A stretch of 64,000 bases of DNA from Streptomyces phaeofaciens. GTDB lineage: Bacteria; Actinomycetota; Actinomycetes; Streptomycetales; Streptomycetaceae. Under the pieces are notes generated by a model. The model was not told the DNA's origin, ran no database searches, and saw only the letters and a program-made list of their open reading frames with translations. Every line of letters starts with the position of its first letter. Within the stretch, counting starts at the first letter, position 1. Below are positions 1 through 9,198 of this stretch, piece by piece. Made by a program: the position numbers and the translations under genes. The stretch lies in contig NZ_BMSA01000015.1 in the NCBI RefSeq assembly GCF_014648915.1, positions 1-64,000 of the forward strand. The letters run 5' to 3'.

Positions 1-3000
1 AGATCCCCGAACCGCGCACACACCGCGTCGAAGGCCTCGGCGAACACCGGGAAGGAGTCGTACAACTCCCGCCCCATGCCCGTCCGTTGCGACCCCTGCC
101 CGGTGAACAGGAAGGCCGACCTGGCGCCTTGGGCGGTGGCTCCGCGCACCGCGCCGGCCGTGTCCCGGCCCTCCGCGAGTGCCGTCAGGGCCGTGCGGAG
201 TTCTTCGTGGTCGGCGGCGGTCACGGCGGCTCGGTGGTCCAGCGCCGCGCGGGCGGTGGCGAGTGTGAGGGCGACATCGGCGGGAGCGGCGGCGTCCTCG
301 GTCCGGGTGTGGGCGAGCAGGCGTCGCGCCTGGTCGCGCAGTCCGGGCTCGGTGCGGGCGGAGAGCAGCCATGGCACCGCCGGGGAGGACACGGTGGGCT
401 CGGTGGCGGTGGGCCGGTCGGTGGGCGGGGCCTCCTCGATGACGGCGTGGGCGTTGGTGCCGCCGATGCCGAAGGAGGAGACGGCCGCCCGGCGCGGCCG
501 GTCCGCCGAAGGCCACTCCTGGGCCTCCGTGAGCAGTTCCACCGCGCCCGCGGACCAGTCGACCTGGTGTGACGGCTCGTCGGCATGGAGTGTGCGCGGG
601 AGCACACCGTGCCGCAGGGCCATCACCATCTTGATCACACCGGCGACGCCGGCCGCGGCCTGGGTGTGGCCGATGTTGGACTTGACGGAGCCCAGCCACA
701 GCGGTGCGTCCGCGGGGCGGTCCTGGCCGTAGGTGGCCAGCAGCGCCTGGACCTCGATCGGGTCGCCGAGCCGGGTGCCGGTGCCGTGGGCCTCCACCAC
801 GTCGACGTCGGTGGTGGACAGCCCGGCGCCGGCGAGGGCCTGGCGGATCACGCGCTGCTGCGAGGGGCCGTTGGGCGCGGTCAGGCCGTTGGAGGCGCCG
901 TCCTGGTTGACGGCCGAGCCGCGGAGCACCGCGAGCACCTGGTGGCCGTTGCGCCGGGCGTCCGACAGGCGCTCGACGAGCAGCAGGCCGACGCCCTCGG
1001 ACCAGCCGGTGCCGTCCGCGTCCGCGGCGAAGGACCTGCATCGTCCGTCGGGGGACAGTCCGCGCTGCCGGGAGAACTCCACGAAGGTGGTGGGGGTGGC
1101 CATCACGGTGACGCCGCCGGCGAGCGCCAGTTCGCACTCGCCCTGGCGCAGGGCCTGGGCGGCGAGGTGCAGGGCGACCAGGGAGGAGGAGCAGGCCGTG
1201 TCGACGGTGACCGCCGGGCCTTCCAGTCCGAAGGTGTAGGCGACCCGCCCGGACAGGACGCTGCCCGCGGTGCCGGTGACGGTGTAGCCCTCGGCCGCGT
1301 CGGAGAGCCCGGCCGCGTGGGTGGCGTAGTCGTGGTACATCAGGCCGGCGAAGACGCCGGTGCGGGTGCCCTTGAGTGCGAGGGGGTCGAGGCCCGCCCT
1401 CTCGAAGACCTCCCACGAGGTCTCCAGGAGCAGCCGCTGCTGCGGGTCCATGGCCAGCGCCTCACGCGGGCCGATGCCGAACAGTCCGGCGTCGAAGTGT
1501 CCGGCGTCGTAGAGGAATCCGCCGGTGCGGGAGTACGTCGTACCGGGGTGGTCGGGGTCCGGGTGGTACAGGTTGTCGAGGTCCCAGCCGCGGTCGGTGG
1601 GGAAGTCCCCGATGCCTTCCTGTGCGGAGAGGACCAGCTGCCACAGGTCCTCCGGGGAGGCGACGCCGCCCGGGTAGCGGCAGGCCATGGCGACGATGGC
1701 GATCGGTTCGTCCGGGTCGGCGGCCGTCCGGGGGGCGGGCGGCGCGGCGGCCGGCCGGTGGTCGCGGAGGAGTTCGCCGTGCAGGTGGCGGGCGACGGCG
1801 AGGGGGGTGGGGTGGTCGAAGACCAGGGTCGGGGGCAGCCGCAGGCCGACGGTGGTGCCCAGCTGGTTGCGGAGTTCGATCGCGGTCAGCGAGTCGTAGC
1901 CGAGGTCCTTGAAGGCCTGGTCGGCGCCGACGGCTTCGGCGGAGGAATGGCCGAGGACGGCCGCCACGTGGTCGCGGACGAGGGTGAGCAGGGTGCGGTG
2001 CTGTTCGGCCTCGGGCAGGGCGGCGAGCCGTTCGGCGAGCGAGGTGGGCGCCGTGCCGGAGGTGTCGGCCGGTGCGGTGCGGGCCGTGGCGGCGGGCCGG
2101 ACGAGGTGGCGCAGCAGGGCGGGGAGGGTCCGGCCGGCGGCCTGGGCGCGGAGTCCGGGGAGGTCGAGCCGGGCGGGTACCAGCAGCGCCCGGTCCTGGC
2201 GGACGGCGGCGTCGAGGAGTTCCAGTGCCTGGTCGGTGGGCAGGGGCAGGATGCCCGAGCGGGCCATCCGGGTCAGGTCGGTGCCGGCCAGGTCGCCGGT
2301 CATGCCGGAGGCCTGCTCCCACAGACCCCAGGCGGGTGCCGTGGCGGGCCGGCCCTGGGCGTGGCGGAGGTGGGCGAGGGCCTCGGTGAAGGTGTTGGCG
2401 GCCGCGTAGTTGGCCTGGCCGGGGCCGCCGAGGACGGCGTTGACCGAGGAGAACAGGACGAAGGCGGTGAGGGGGGCGTCCTGGGTGAGTTCGTGGAGGT
2501 TCCAGGCGCCGTCGGTCTTGGGGCGCATCACCTGGTCGACGCGCTCGGGGGTGAGTGCCTCGACGACTCCGTCGTCGGTGAGGCCGGCGGTGTGGAGCAC
2601 CGCGGTGAGCGGGTGCGCCGCCGGGACGCGGGCGAGCAGGGCAGCGAGGGCGTCCCGGTCGGTCACGTCGCAGGCGGCGACGACGGTCTGCGCGCCCAGG
2701 GCGCGCAGTTCGTCGCGGAACTCGGTCATGCCGGGGGCGTCGAGGCCGCGGCGGCCGGTGAGCAGCAGGTGCCGGGCGCCGTGCGCGGTGACCAGGTGGC
2801 GGGCGACGAGGCGGCCCAGGGTGCCGGTGGCTCCGGTGACCAGTGCGGTGCCGTCCGGGTCGAACAGCGGCTCGCCGCCGGGCTGTTCGGTGGTGGGGGC
2901 GGTGGCGGGGGCGGTGGTCAGCCTCGGGGTGGTCACCGAGCCGCCGCGGACGGCCAGTTGAGGTTCGCCGGTGGCCAGTGCGGCGGGCAGGGCGGCCGCG

Positions 3001-6000
3001 GAGCGGGGGTCCTGGTCGAGGTCGAGGAGGACGAACCGGCCGGGGTGCTCGGTCTGCGCGGAGCGGATCAGGCCCCACAGCGGGGCGTGCGTCAGGTCGG
3101 TGACGGGTTCCTCGGGCCGGGTGCCGATCGCGCCCCGGGTGACGACGGCGAGCGTGGTCCGGGCGAGCCGTGCGTCGGCCAGCAGTTCCTGGACCAGGGC
3201 GAGCAGTTCGTGGGTGGCGGCGCGGGCGGCGACGGCGGGGCCGGCCCCGGTGTCCGCGGGCCGGGCCGGGAGGGTGAGCAGGATCTCGGGGGCCGGTGCG
3301 CCGGCGTCGAGGGCCTGTCCGAGGGCGGCGAGGGAGGGGTGGTGCGCGACGGGCGTCCCGGTCACGGACAGGGCGGCGGCCCGCTCCTCGTCCAGCGGGC
3401 CGACGACGGTCCAGGCCGCCGGGGTAGGCCGTACGGCCGTGGCGGGCGCGGGGGTCCACTCCACCTGGTAGAGCGAGCGGGTCGCGGCGGAGCGCAGCTG
3501 GTCCGCGGAGACCGGGCGCATGACGAGCGAGTCGACGGTGGCGACCGGGCGGCCCGTGGGGTCGGTGGCGGTGAGCGTCAGCGTGATGCCGTCGGCGGTG
3601 CTGCCGCCGGGCGTGAGGCGGACGCGCAGGGTGTCGGCGCCGGTGGTGTGCAGGGTGACGCCGGTCCAGGCGAACGGCAGCCTCACGGAGGCGTCGCCGT
3701 CCCCGAGGAGGTCGAGGAGGCCGGCGTGCAGGGCGGCGTCGAGGAGGGCCGGGTGGACGCCGAACCGGTCGGCGTGCTCGCGCTGGGTGCCGTTCAGGGC
3801 GACCTCGGCGAACACCTCGGTCCGCCGGTCCGCGCCGGTGCCGGTGTCGCGGCGCCAGGCGCCGGTCAGGCCGCGGAACTCGGGGCCGTAGGAGTAGCCG
3901 AGTCCGGCGAGGGCGGTGTAGAAGCCGTCCAGGGGGACGGGGGTGGCGTCCCGCGGCGGCCAGGCGGCGAGCGGTTCGGGGCGGTCCCCGGGGCCGTCGG
4001 CCAGCAGGCCGGTGGCGTGCCGGGTCCAGGGTGCGTCGGTGTCCTGCGCCTCGGGGCGGGAGTGGACGCCGACGGGCCGGTGGCCGGTGGCGTCCGGTGC
4101 GCCGACGGTGAGCCGCAGGTGTACGCCGCCGTGCTCGGGGAGCACCAGCGGGGCCTCGACGGTCAGTTCGGCGAGACGGTCGCAGCCGGCGGCGGCCGCG
4201 GCGTGCAGCGCCATGTCGACGAAGGCGGTGCCCGGGAGCAGGGTCCGCCCGAGCACCTGGTGGTCGGCGAGCCAGGGGTGGGTGTCGAGGGCGAGCCGGC
4301 CGGTGAAGAGCAGCCCGTCGGAGTCGGGGAGTTCGGCGGCGGCCATCAACAGCGGGTGGTCGCCGTCGAGCAGTCCGGCCGCGGTGACGTCCCGGTCGGT
4401 GGTGCCGGGCAGCAGCCAGTACCGCTCGTGCCGGAAGGCGTACGGCGGCAGCGGGACCCGGTGGGCTTCGGTGTCGCCGAACGCCTCCGTCCAGCGCACG
4501 GTGACGCCCGCGGCGTGGGCTTCGGCGAGCGAGGTCAGCAGCCGGGCCGGGCCGCCGTCGTCGCGCCGCAGGGTGCCGAGGACGACGGCGTCGTCGGCCC
4601 GGGCGTCGGCGAGGGTCTCCGTCAGGCCGATGCCGAGGACCGGATGCGGGCCGGCCTCGATGAAGACGCGGTGGCCGTCGGCGAGCAGGGCGCGGGTGGT
4701 GCGCTCGAACTCGACCGGTCGGCGCAGGTTGAGGTACCAGTACTCGGCGTCGAGTCCGGCGGTGTCGATCCGGGTGCCGGTGACGGTGGAGTAGAACGGC
4801 ACCTCGCAGGCGCGCGGGGCGACGGACGCCAGGTCGGCCAGCATCCGCTCGCGGATGACCTCGACACCGGCGGTGTGCGAGGGGTAGTCGATCGGCACCC
4901 GGCGGGCCCGGGGGCCGTTGTCGGCGCAGGCGGCGAGGAGTTCGCCGAGGGCGTCCGGGTGGCCGGCGACCACGGTGGAGGAGGGGCCGTTGACGGCGGC
5001 GACGGTGAGTCGGCCGGACCAGGCGGTGATCAGTTCGCGTGCCTGGGCGACGGGCAGCGCGAGCGAGACCATGCCGCCGGTGCCGGCGAGTCCGAGGAGG
5101 GTACGGCTGCGCAGGGCGGCGATCCGGGCGGCGTCGGGCAGGGACAGGGCGCCGGCCACGCAGGCGGCGGCGATCTCGCCCTGGGAGTGCCCCACGACGG
5201 CGGAGGGCCGTACGCCGTAGGACCGCCAGACCTCGGCGAGGGCCACCATGACCGCGAACAGGGCGGGCTGGACGACGTCGTCCCGGTCGAGCCTCGGGGC
5301 GCCGGGCGCGCCGCGCAGGACGTCGGTGAGGGACCAGTCGACGTAGGGCGCCAGGGCGTCGGCGCACTCCTGGATCCGGTGCGCGAACACCGCTGAGGAG
5401 TCGAGGAGTTCGGCGGCCATGCCGGGCCACTGGGAGCCCTGGCCGGGGAAGACGAACACGGCCTCGCGGTCCGCGCCGGGGGTGGTGCCGCCCCGGACCA
5501 GTCCGGCGGCCTCGCGGCCCTCGGCCAGCGCGGTCAGCGCGCGCAGGGCCTGCTGCCGGTCCGTGACGGTGAGCACCGCGCGGTGCGGCAGCGCCGCCCG
5601 GCCGGTGGCCAGGGTGTGGGCCACGTCGGCGGGGCGCAGGGCGGGGTGCGCGCCGAGGTGCGTGCGCAGCCGGGCGGCCTGCTCGCGCAGTGCCGCCTCC
5701 GAGCGGGCGGAGAGCGGCCAGGGCAGCGGCGGGCCGGCGAGGTCGTCGGCCGCCGCGGGTACGGGGTCCGGGGCGCTCGGCGGTGCGGCGTCCGGCCCGT
5801 ACTCGATGATCACGTGGGCGTTGGTGCCGCTGATGCCGAACGCGGAGACGGCGCCGCGCCGGACGGGCCCGTGGTCGGGCCAGTCGGCGGGGCCGGTGAG
5901 CAGTTCGACCTGTCCCGCCGACCAGTCGACATGGGTGGTGGGCCGGTCCGTGTGCAGGGTGGCCGGCAGGGTGCCGTGGCGCAGCGCGAGGACCATCTTG

Positions 6001-8798
6001 ATGACGCCGGCGACTCCGGCGGCGGCCTGGGTGTGGCCGATGTTGGACTTCATCGAGCCGAGCAGCAGCGGCCGTTCGGCGGTGTGTCCGCGCCCGTAGG
6101 TGGCCAGCAGCGCCTCGGCCTCGATGGGGTCGCCGAGCCGGGTGCCGGTGCCGTGCGCCTCGACGGCGTCGACGTCGGCCGCGGTCAGCCCGGCGTTCGC
6201 GAGGGCCTGGCGGATGACGCGGGCCTGGGCGGGTCCGCTGGGGGCGGAGAGGCCGTTGCTGGCCCCGTCCTGGTTGATGGCGCTGCCGCGGACGACGGCC
6301 AGGATCCGGTGGCCGTTGCGCCGGGCGTCGGAGAGCCGTTCCACGACGAGGACACCGACGCCCTCGGCCCAGCTGGTGCCGTCGGCGGCGTCGGCGAACG
6401 GCTTGCAGCGGCCGTCCGGCGCGAGGCCGCGCTGGCGGCTGAACTCGGCGAACATGCCGGGGTTGGGCATGACCGTCACCCCGCCGGCCAGGGCCAGGGT
6501 GCAGTCGCCCTGGCGCAGTGCCTGGCCGGCCAGGTGCAGGGCGACCAGGGAGGAGGAGCAGGCGGTGTCGACGGTGACGGCGGGGCCTTCGAGGCCGTAC
6601 GTGTAGGCGATGCGGCCGGAGGCGACGCTGGCGGTGTTGCCGGTGAGCAGGAAGCCCTCGACGCCGTCCGGCGCCTGGTGCATGCGGGGGCCGTAGTCCT
6701 GGGTCATGGCGCCGACGAAGACGCCGGTGCGGCTGCCCTTGAGGGTGCCGGGGTCGATCCCGGCGGACTCGAACGCCTCCCAGGAGGTCTCCAGCAGCAG
6801 CCGCTGCTGGGGGTCCATGGCCAGGGCCTCGCGGGGCGGGATGCCGAAGAAGGCGGCGTCGAACCCGTCGGCGTCGTGCAGGAATCCGCCCTGGCGGGTG
6901 TACGTGGTGCCGGGGTGGTCGGGGTCGGGGTGGTACAGCTTCTCCAGGTCCCAGCCGCGGTTCTCGGGGAAGTCGGAGATGGCGTCGCCGCCGGCGATCA
7001 GCAGGTCCCACAGTTCCTCGGGGCTGCGCACCCCGCCGGGGAAGCGGCAGGCCATGCCGACGACGGCGAGCGGCTCGTCGTCGTGGGTCTCGGGGACCAC
7101 CGGGGCGTCCTCGTCCGGCGCGGTGCCGGTGCCGGTGCCGCGGACTTCGGCGCACAGCCGCTCGGCCAGGGACCGGGGCGTCGGGTGGTCGAAGACGACG
7201 GCGGCGGGCAGCTTTAAGCCGAGGGCGCCGACGAGGCGGTTGCGCAGGGCCATGGCCGCGGAGGAGTCGATGCCCAGGTCGCGGAAGGCGCGGTCGGGGC
7301 CGGCGGCGTCGGCGGCCGGGTCCCCGAGGGGCTCCGTGTCGCCGAGGACGGCGGCGAGTTCGGTGCGCACCAGCTCGGTGAGGGCGCGCGGCAGTTCGGT
7401 GTCCGGCAGTGACGCGAAGCGTGCGGAGGGCGCGGCGGCGGCCGGTGCGCCCTGCGGTCGTTCGTCGGGGGCGGGCAGTTCCAGCGGTTGCGGGTCGGTC
7501 CCGGCGAGGGCCGTGGACCAGTCCACGGAGCCGCCGTGGACGTACAGTTCGGCCGTGCCGGTCAGGAACCGGCCGCGGCCGCCCTGGTCGCGGCGCAGGG
7601 TGCCGACGACGGCGGTGTCGGCGCCGGCGTCGTCGAGGGTCTGCTGGACTCCGAGGGTGAGGACCGGGTGCGGGCTCACCTCGACGAAGGCCGCGGGGCG
7701 TGCGGTCAGCGCGGCGCGGACGGCGTTCTCGAAGAGGACGGTGCCGCGGACCATGCGGTACCAGTACTCGGCGCCGAGCCGGGTGGTGTCGTAGCGGCCA
7801 CCGGTGAGTCCGGAGTAGTAGGGGATGTCGCAGGGGCCGCCGGTGACCGGGGCGAGGTCCTCCAGCAGCCGGTCGCGGACGGTCTCGATCTGCGGGGAGT
7901 GGGCCGCGTAGCCGACGGATATCAGCTGGGCGCGGACCCCTTCGGCGACGAGTTCCGCGCGGAGCGTGCCGATGGCCTCGGGGTCGCCGGAGACGACGGT
8001 CCAGGACGGGCTGTTGGCGCCGGCCAGGGCGAGCCGGTCGCCCCAGGGCGCCAGGCGGGGCAGCAGCCGGGCGGCGGGGAGCAGGACGGAGAGCATCTCG
8101 CCGTGGCCCATCAGCGACACCTGGGCGCGGCTGAAGGCGGCGACGGCGCGCATGGCGTCGGGCAGCGACAGGGCGCCGGCGACCTGGGCGGCGGCGAACT
8201 CGCCCATGCTGTGGCCGACCACGGCCCCGGGCTCGACGCCGGCGGCCCGCCACTGGGCGGCCAGGGCGATCATCACGGCGGCGAGGGCCGGCTGGGTGAC
8301 GTCCGGCCTGGTCCAGACGGCGGGGTCCTGATCGGTCGTCAGGACGGCTTCGAGGGACCAGTCGGTGTACGGCTTCAGGGCTTCGGCGCATTCCGCGAGG
8401 GTGCGGCGGAACACCGTTGAGGAGTCCTGGAGTTCGCGTGCCATCGCGGGCCACTGGGGGCCCTGTCCGGGGAACACGAACACGGGCCGGGCGCTGTCGC
8501 GGGCGGTGCCGAGGACCAGGTGCGGGGCGGCGGCTCCGTCGGCCAACGCCCGCAGTCCGAGGGTCTGTTCCTCGCGGTCCCCGGAGACGATCACGGCCCG
8601 GTGCGGTCCTGCGGTGCCGCCGGGGGTGCCGAGCAGGGCCCGGGCGACATCGGCGACGGCCCACTCCGGCCGGGCGTCGAGGTGGTCCCGCAGTTGTCGT
8701 GCCCGAGCGCGCAACGCGTCCTCGGTGGACGCGGAAATCACCCACGGCAGAGCCGGCGAATTGTCGTCAGACCGTCGCCAGGAAAGCGATTCGTCCAT
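1..8798 (-). CDS. Type I modular polyketide synthase, loading module to module 2 (3' end outside window)
   Basis: An assembly-line PKS that loads a starter and extends it. 2,932 residues are visible and the frame stays open to the window edge. Domains in order: loading AT (FPGQG ~107, GHSMGE ~193, YAAH ~297); loading ACP (GIDSS, attachment Ser 512); KS1 (DTACSSS ~744, EAHGTGT ~880, NIGHT ~918); AT1 (GHSQGE ~1201, YPSH ~1301); DH (HxxxGxxxxP ~1514 and HPALLDAALH ~1680, both intact); KR (TGATGTLG ~1985, catalytic Ser and NYAAAN ~2130, LTDD motif of B type); ACP (GYDSLTA ~2305); KS2 (DTACSSS ~2535); AT2 begins ~2895. There is no ER and no KSQ. GHSQGE with YPSH suggests a methylmalonyl-type extender, but YPSH is not the canonical YASH. 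Inferred diketide: starter plus a 2-methyl-enoyl unit. The ATG at 8798 is chosen because translation from it begins a normal AT linker; the ribosome site (AAGG) is weak. In-frame stop TAA lies about 80 bp upstream. Confidence 0.95.
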   Translation of the reverse strand, partial: MDESLSWRRSDDNSPALPWVISASTEDALRARARQLRDHLDARPEWAVADVARALLGTPGGTAGPHRAVIVSGDREEQTLGLRALADGAAAPHLVLGTARDSARPVFVFPGQGPQWPAMARELQDSSTVFRRTLAECAEALKPYTDWSLEAVLTTDQDPAVWTRPDVTQPALAAVMIALAAQWRAAGVEPGAVVGHSMGEFAAAQVAGALSLPDAMRAVAAFSRAQVSLMGHGEMLSVLLPAARLLPRLAPWGDRLALAGANSPSWTVVSGDPEAIGTLRAELVAEGVRAQLISVGYAAHSPQIETVRDRLLEDLAPVTGGPCDIPYYSGLTGGRYDTTRLGAEYWYRMVRGTVLFENAVRAALTARPAAFVEVSPHPVLTLGVQQTLDDAGADTAVVGTLRRDQGGRGRFLTGTAELYVHGGSVDWSTALAGTDPQPLELPAPDERPQGAPAAAAPSARFASLPDTELPRALTELVRTELAAVLGDTEPLGDPAADAAGPDRAFRDLGIDSSAAMALRNRLVGALGLKLPAAVVFDHPTPRSLAERLCAEVRGTGTGTAPDEDAPVVPETHDDEPLAVVGMACRFPGGVRSPEELWDLLIAGGDAISDFPENRGWDLEKLYHPDPDHPGTTYTRQGGFLHDADGFDAAFFGIPPREALAMDPQQRLLLETSWEAFESAGIDPGTLKGSRTGVFVGAMTQDYGPRMHQAPDGVEGFLLTGNTASVASGRIAYTYGLEGPAVTVDTACSSSLVALHLAGQALRQGDCTLALAGGVTVMPNPGMFAEFSRQRGLAPDGRCKPFADAADGTSWAEGVGVLVVERLSDARRNGHRILAVVRGSAINQDGASNGLSAPSGPAQARVIRQALANAGLTAADVDAVEAHGTGTRLGDPIEAEALLATYGRGHTAERPLLLGSMKSNIGHTQAAAGVAGVIKMVLALRHGTLPATLHTDRPTTHVDWSAGQVELLTGPADWPDHGPVRRGAVSAFGISGTNAHVIIEYGPDAAPPSAPDPVPAAADDLAGPPLPWPLSARSEAALREQAARLRTHLGAHPALRPADVAHTLATGRAALPHRAVLTVTDRQQALRALTALAEGREAAGLVRGGTTPGADREAVFVFPGQGSQWPGMAAELLDSSAVFAHRIQECADALAPYVDWSLTDVLRGAPGAPRLDRDDVVQPALFAVMVALAEVWRSYGVRPSAVVGHSQGEIAAACVAGALSLPDAARIAALRSRTLLGLAGTGGMVSLALPVAQARELITAWSGRLTVAAVNGPSSTVVAGHPDALGELLAACADNGPRARRVPIDYPSHTAGVEVIRERMLADLASVAPRACEVPFYSTVTGTRIDTAGLDAEYWYLNLRRPVEFERTTRALLADGHRVFIEAGPHPVLGIGLTETLADARADDAVVLGTLRRDDGGPARLLTSLAEAHAAGVTVRWTEAFGDTEAHRVPLPPYAFRHERYWLLPGTTDRDVTAAGLLDGDHPLLMAAAELPDSDGLLFTGRLALDTHPWLADHQVLGRTLLPGTAFVDMALHAAAAAGCDRLAELTVEAPLVLPEHGGVHLRLTVGAPDATGHRPVGVHSRPEAQDTDAPWTRHATGLLADGPGDRPEPLAAWPPRDATPVPLDGFYTALAGLGYSYGPEFRGLTGAWRRDTGTGADRRTEVFAEVALNGTQREHADRFGVHPALLDAALHAGLLDLLGDGDASVRLPFAWTGVTLHTTGADTLRVRLTPGGSTADGITLTLTATDPTGRPVATVDSLVMRPVSADQLRSAATRSLYQVEWTPAPATAVRPTPAAWTVVGPLDEERAAALSVTGTPVAHHPSLAALGQALDAGAPAPEILLTLPARPADTGAGPAVAARAATHELLALVQELLADARLARTTLAVVTRGAIGTRPEEPVTDLTHAPLWGLIRSAQTEHPGRFVLLDLDQDPRSAAALPAALATGEPQLAVRGGSVTTPRLTTAPATAPTTEQPGGEPLFDPDGTALVTGATGTLGRLVARHLVTAHGARHLLLTGRRGLDAPGMTEFRDELRALGAQTVVAACDVTDRDALAALLARVPAAHPLTAVLHTAGLTDDGVVEALTPERVDQVMRPKTDGAWNLHELTQDAPLTAFVLFSSVNAVLGGPGQANYAAANTFTEALAHLRHAQGRPATAPAWGLWEQASGMTGDLAGTDLTRMARSGILPLPTDQALELLDAAVRQDRALLVPARLDLPGLRAQAAGRTLPALLRHLVRPAATARTAPADTSGTAPTSLAERLAALPEAEQHRTLLTLVRDHVAAVLGHSSAEAVGADQAFKDLGYDSLTAIELRNQLGTTVGLRLPPTLVFDHPTPLAVARHLHGELLRDHRPAAAPPAPRTAADPDEPIAIVAMACRYPGGVASPEDLWQLVLSAQEGIGDFPTDRGWDLDNLYHPDPDHPGTTYSRTGGFLYDAGHFDAGLFGIGPREALAMDPQQRLLLETSWEVFERAGLDPLALKGTRTGVFAGLMYHDYATHAAGLSDAAEGYTVTGTAGSVLSGRVAYTFGLEGPAVTVDTACSSSLVALHLAAQALRQGECELALAGGVTVMATPTTFVEFSRQRGLSPDGRCRSFAADADGTGWSEGVGLLLVERLSDARRNGHQVLAVLRGSAVNQDGASNGLTAPNGPSQQRVIRQALAGAGLSTTDVDVVEAHGTGTRLGDPIEVQALLATYGQDRPADAPLWLGSVKSNIGHTQAAAGVAGVIKMVMALRHGVLPRTLHADEPSHQVDWSAGAVELLTEAQEWPSADRPRRAAVSSFGIGGTNAHAVIEEAPPTDRPTATEPTVSSPAVPWLLSARTEPGLRDQARRLLAHTRTEDAAAPADVALTLATARAALDHRAAVTAADHEELRTALTALAEGRDTAGAVRGATAQGARSAFLFTGQGSQRTGMGRELYDSFPVFAEAFDAVCARFGD
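7215..7217 (-). other. In-frame TTA leucine codon in PKS gene (codon 528)
   Basis: The minus strand reads GGC TTA AAG CTG in the PKS frame, 16 codons after the loading ACP serine. TTA is the rarest codon in Streptomyces and is read by the developmentally regulated bldA tRNA. I noticed no other in-frame TTA in this window, though I did not scan every codon mechanically. Confidence 0.85.
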
Positions 8799-8898
8799 AC
8801 CCTTGCCCCCGCAGCCGATGGATATTTCACCGGAAAGACACCCGGGCAGGGGTGTGCTGAGACACGAGGGCAATAATTAAAAATTCATCAATTCATCG

Positions 8899-8924
8899 CA
8901 TGGCACGGCATGGCGTGACATGGC
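8899..8924. repeat. Three CATGGC motifs at 10-bp spacing
   Basis: CATGGC occurs at 8899, 8909 and 8919, exactly one DNA turn apart, about 100 bp upstream of the PKS start codon. Such phased direct repeats can be activator sites (SARP sites are phased at 11 bp), but the spacing and sequence do not match a known consensus. Confidence 0.4.
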
Positions 8925-8932
8925 ATGCGTGA

Positions 8933-8960
8933 AAAACCGCCGGTCGGTATCACCGACCGG
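8933..8960 (-). terminator. Intrinsic-terminator-like hairpin between ung and the PKS gene
   Basis: A perfect 9-bp stem (CCGGTCGGT, loop of 3, ACCGACCGG; 8940-8960) is followed on the minus strand by CGG and TTTTT. It can end the ung transcript. It also lies downstream of the predicted PKS promoter at 9078-9105, so it could act as an attenuator in the PKS leader. Confidence 0.6.
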
Positions 8961-9077
8961 ACGTTTCGAGCCCCCGTTGTGCATGCGGACGTCATGGACG
9001 CCGCACTTTTCCCCGTTACGGATGTGATGACCCCCGGGACGGGTTCCGCATGCCCCGGTGATCAACTCCTCGACTAG

Positions 9078-9105
9078 CTAATACCCTGCCTCGCCGGACT
9101 GTCAA
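9078..9105 (-). promoter_or_regulatory. Predicted housekeeping-type promoter upstream of PKS
   Basis: The minus strand has TTGACA (9105-9100), a 16-bp spacer and TATTAG (9083-9078). A perfect -35 is unusual for this GC-rich genome. It would give a leader of roughly 270 nt before the PKS start codon, including the hairpin at 8940-8960. Confidence 0.5.
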
Positions 9106-9122
9106 GGTCGGCAAGTTCACAG

Positions 9123-9139
9123 CGGAATCATGAATTCCG
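9123..9139. promoter_or_regulatory. Inverted repeat, candidate operator 1 upstream of PKS promoter
   Basis: CGGAAT, 5-bp spacer, ATTCCG. Its centre is 20 bp (two helical turns) from the centre of the palindrome at 9144-9158, and both sit just upstream of the predicted -35 box. The regulator is unknown. Confidence 0.4.
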
Positions 9140-9143
9140 GTCA

Positions 9144-9158
9144 CATTGCCAGGCAATG
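9144..9158. promoter_or_regulatory. Perfect 15-bp palindrome, candidate operator 2 upstream of PKS promoter
   Basis: CATTGCC, one base, GGCAATG. It lies in the 40 bp between the ung stop codon and the predicted PKS promoter, on the same helix face as the inverted repeat at 9123-9139. It has no T-run on either side, so an operator is more likely than a terminator. Confidence 0.45.
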
Positions 9159-9198
9159 AAGCCCTCTGACCTTGCGTTCTGGGAGCGCGCGCCGCGGA

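Noticed and set aside
585..5396. A 1,603-codon open frame on the plus strand
   Set aside because: It is antisense to the PKS, is extremely Gly/Arg/Val-rich, and has no domain. High GC keeps the frame open.
1462..8745. A 2,427-codon open frame on the minus strand
   Set aside because: It is a shifted frame of the PKS with Arg/Pro-rich, domain-free sequence. The true frame carries all PKS motifs.
8877..9065. A 62-codon minus-strand frame inside the PKS leader
   Set aside because: It begins with TTG adjacent to the predicted transcription start, has no ribosome site, and its sequence resembles nothing known.
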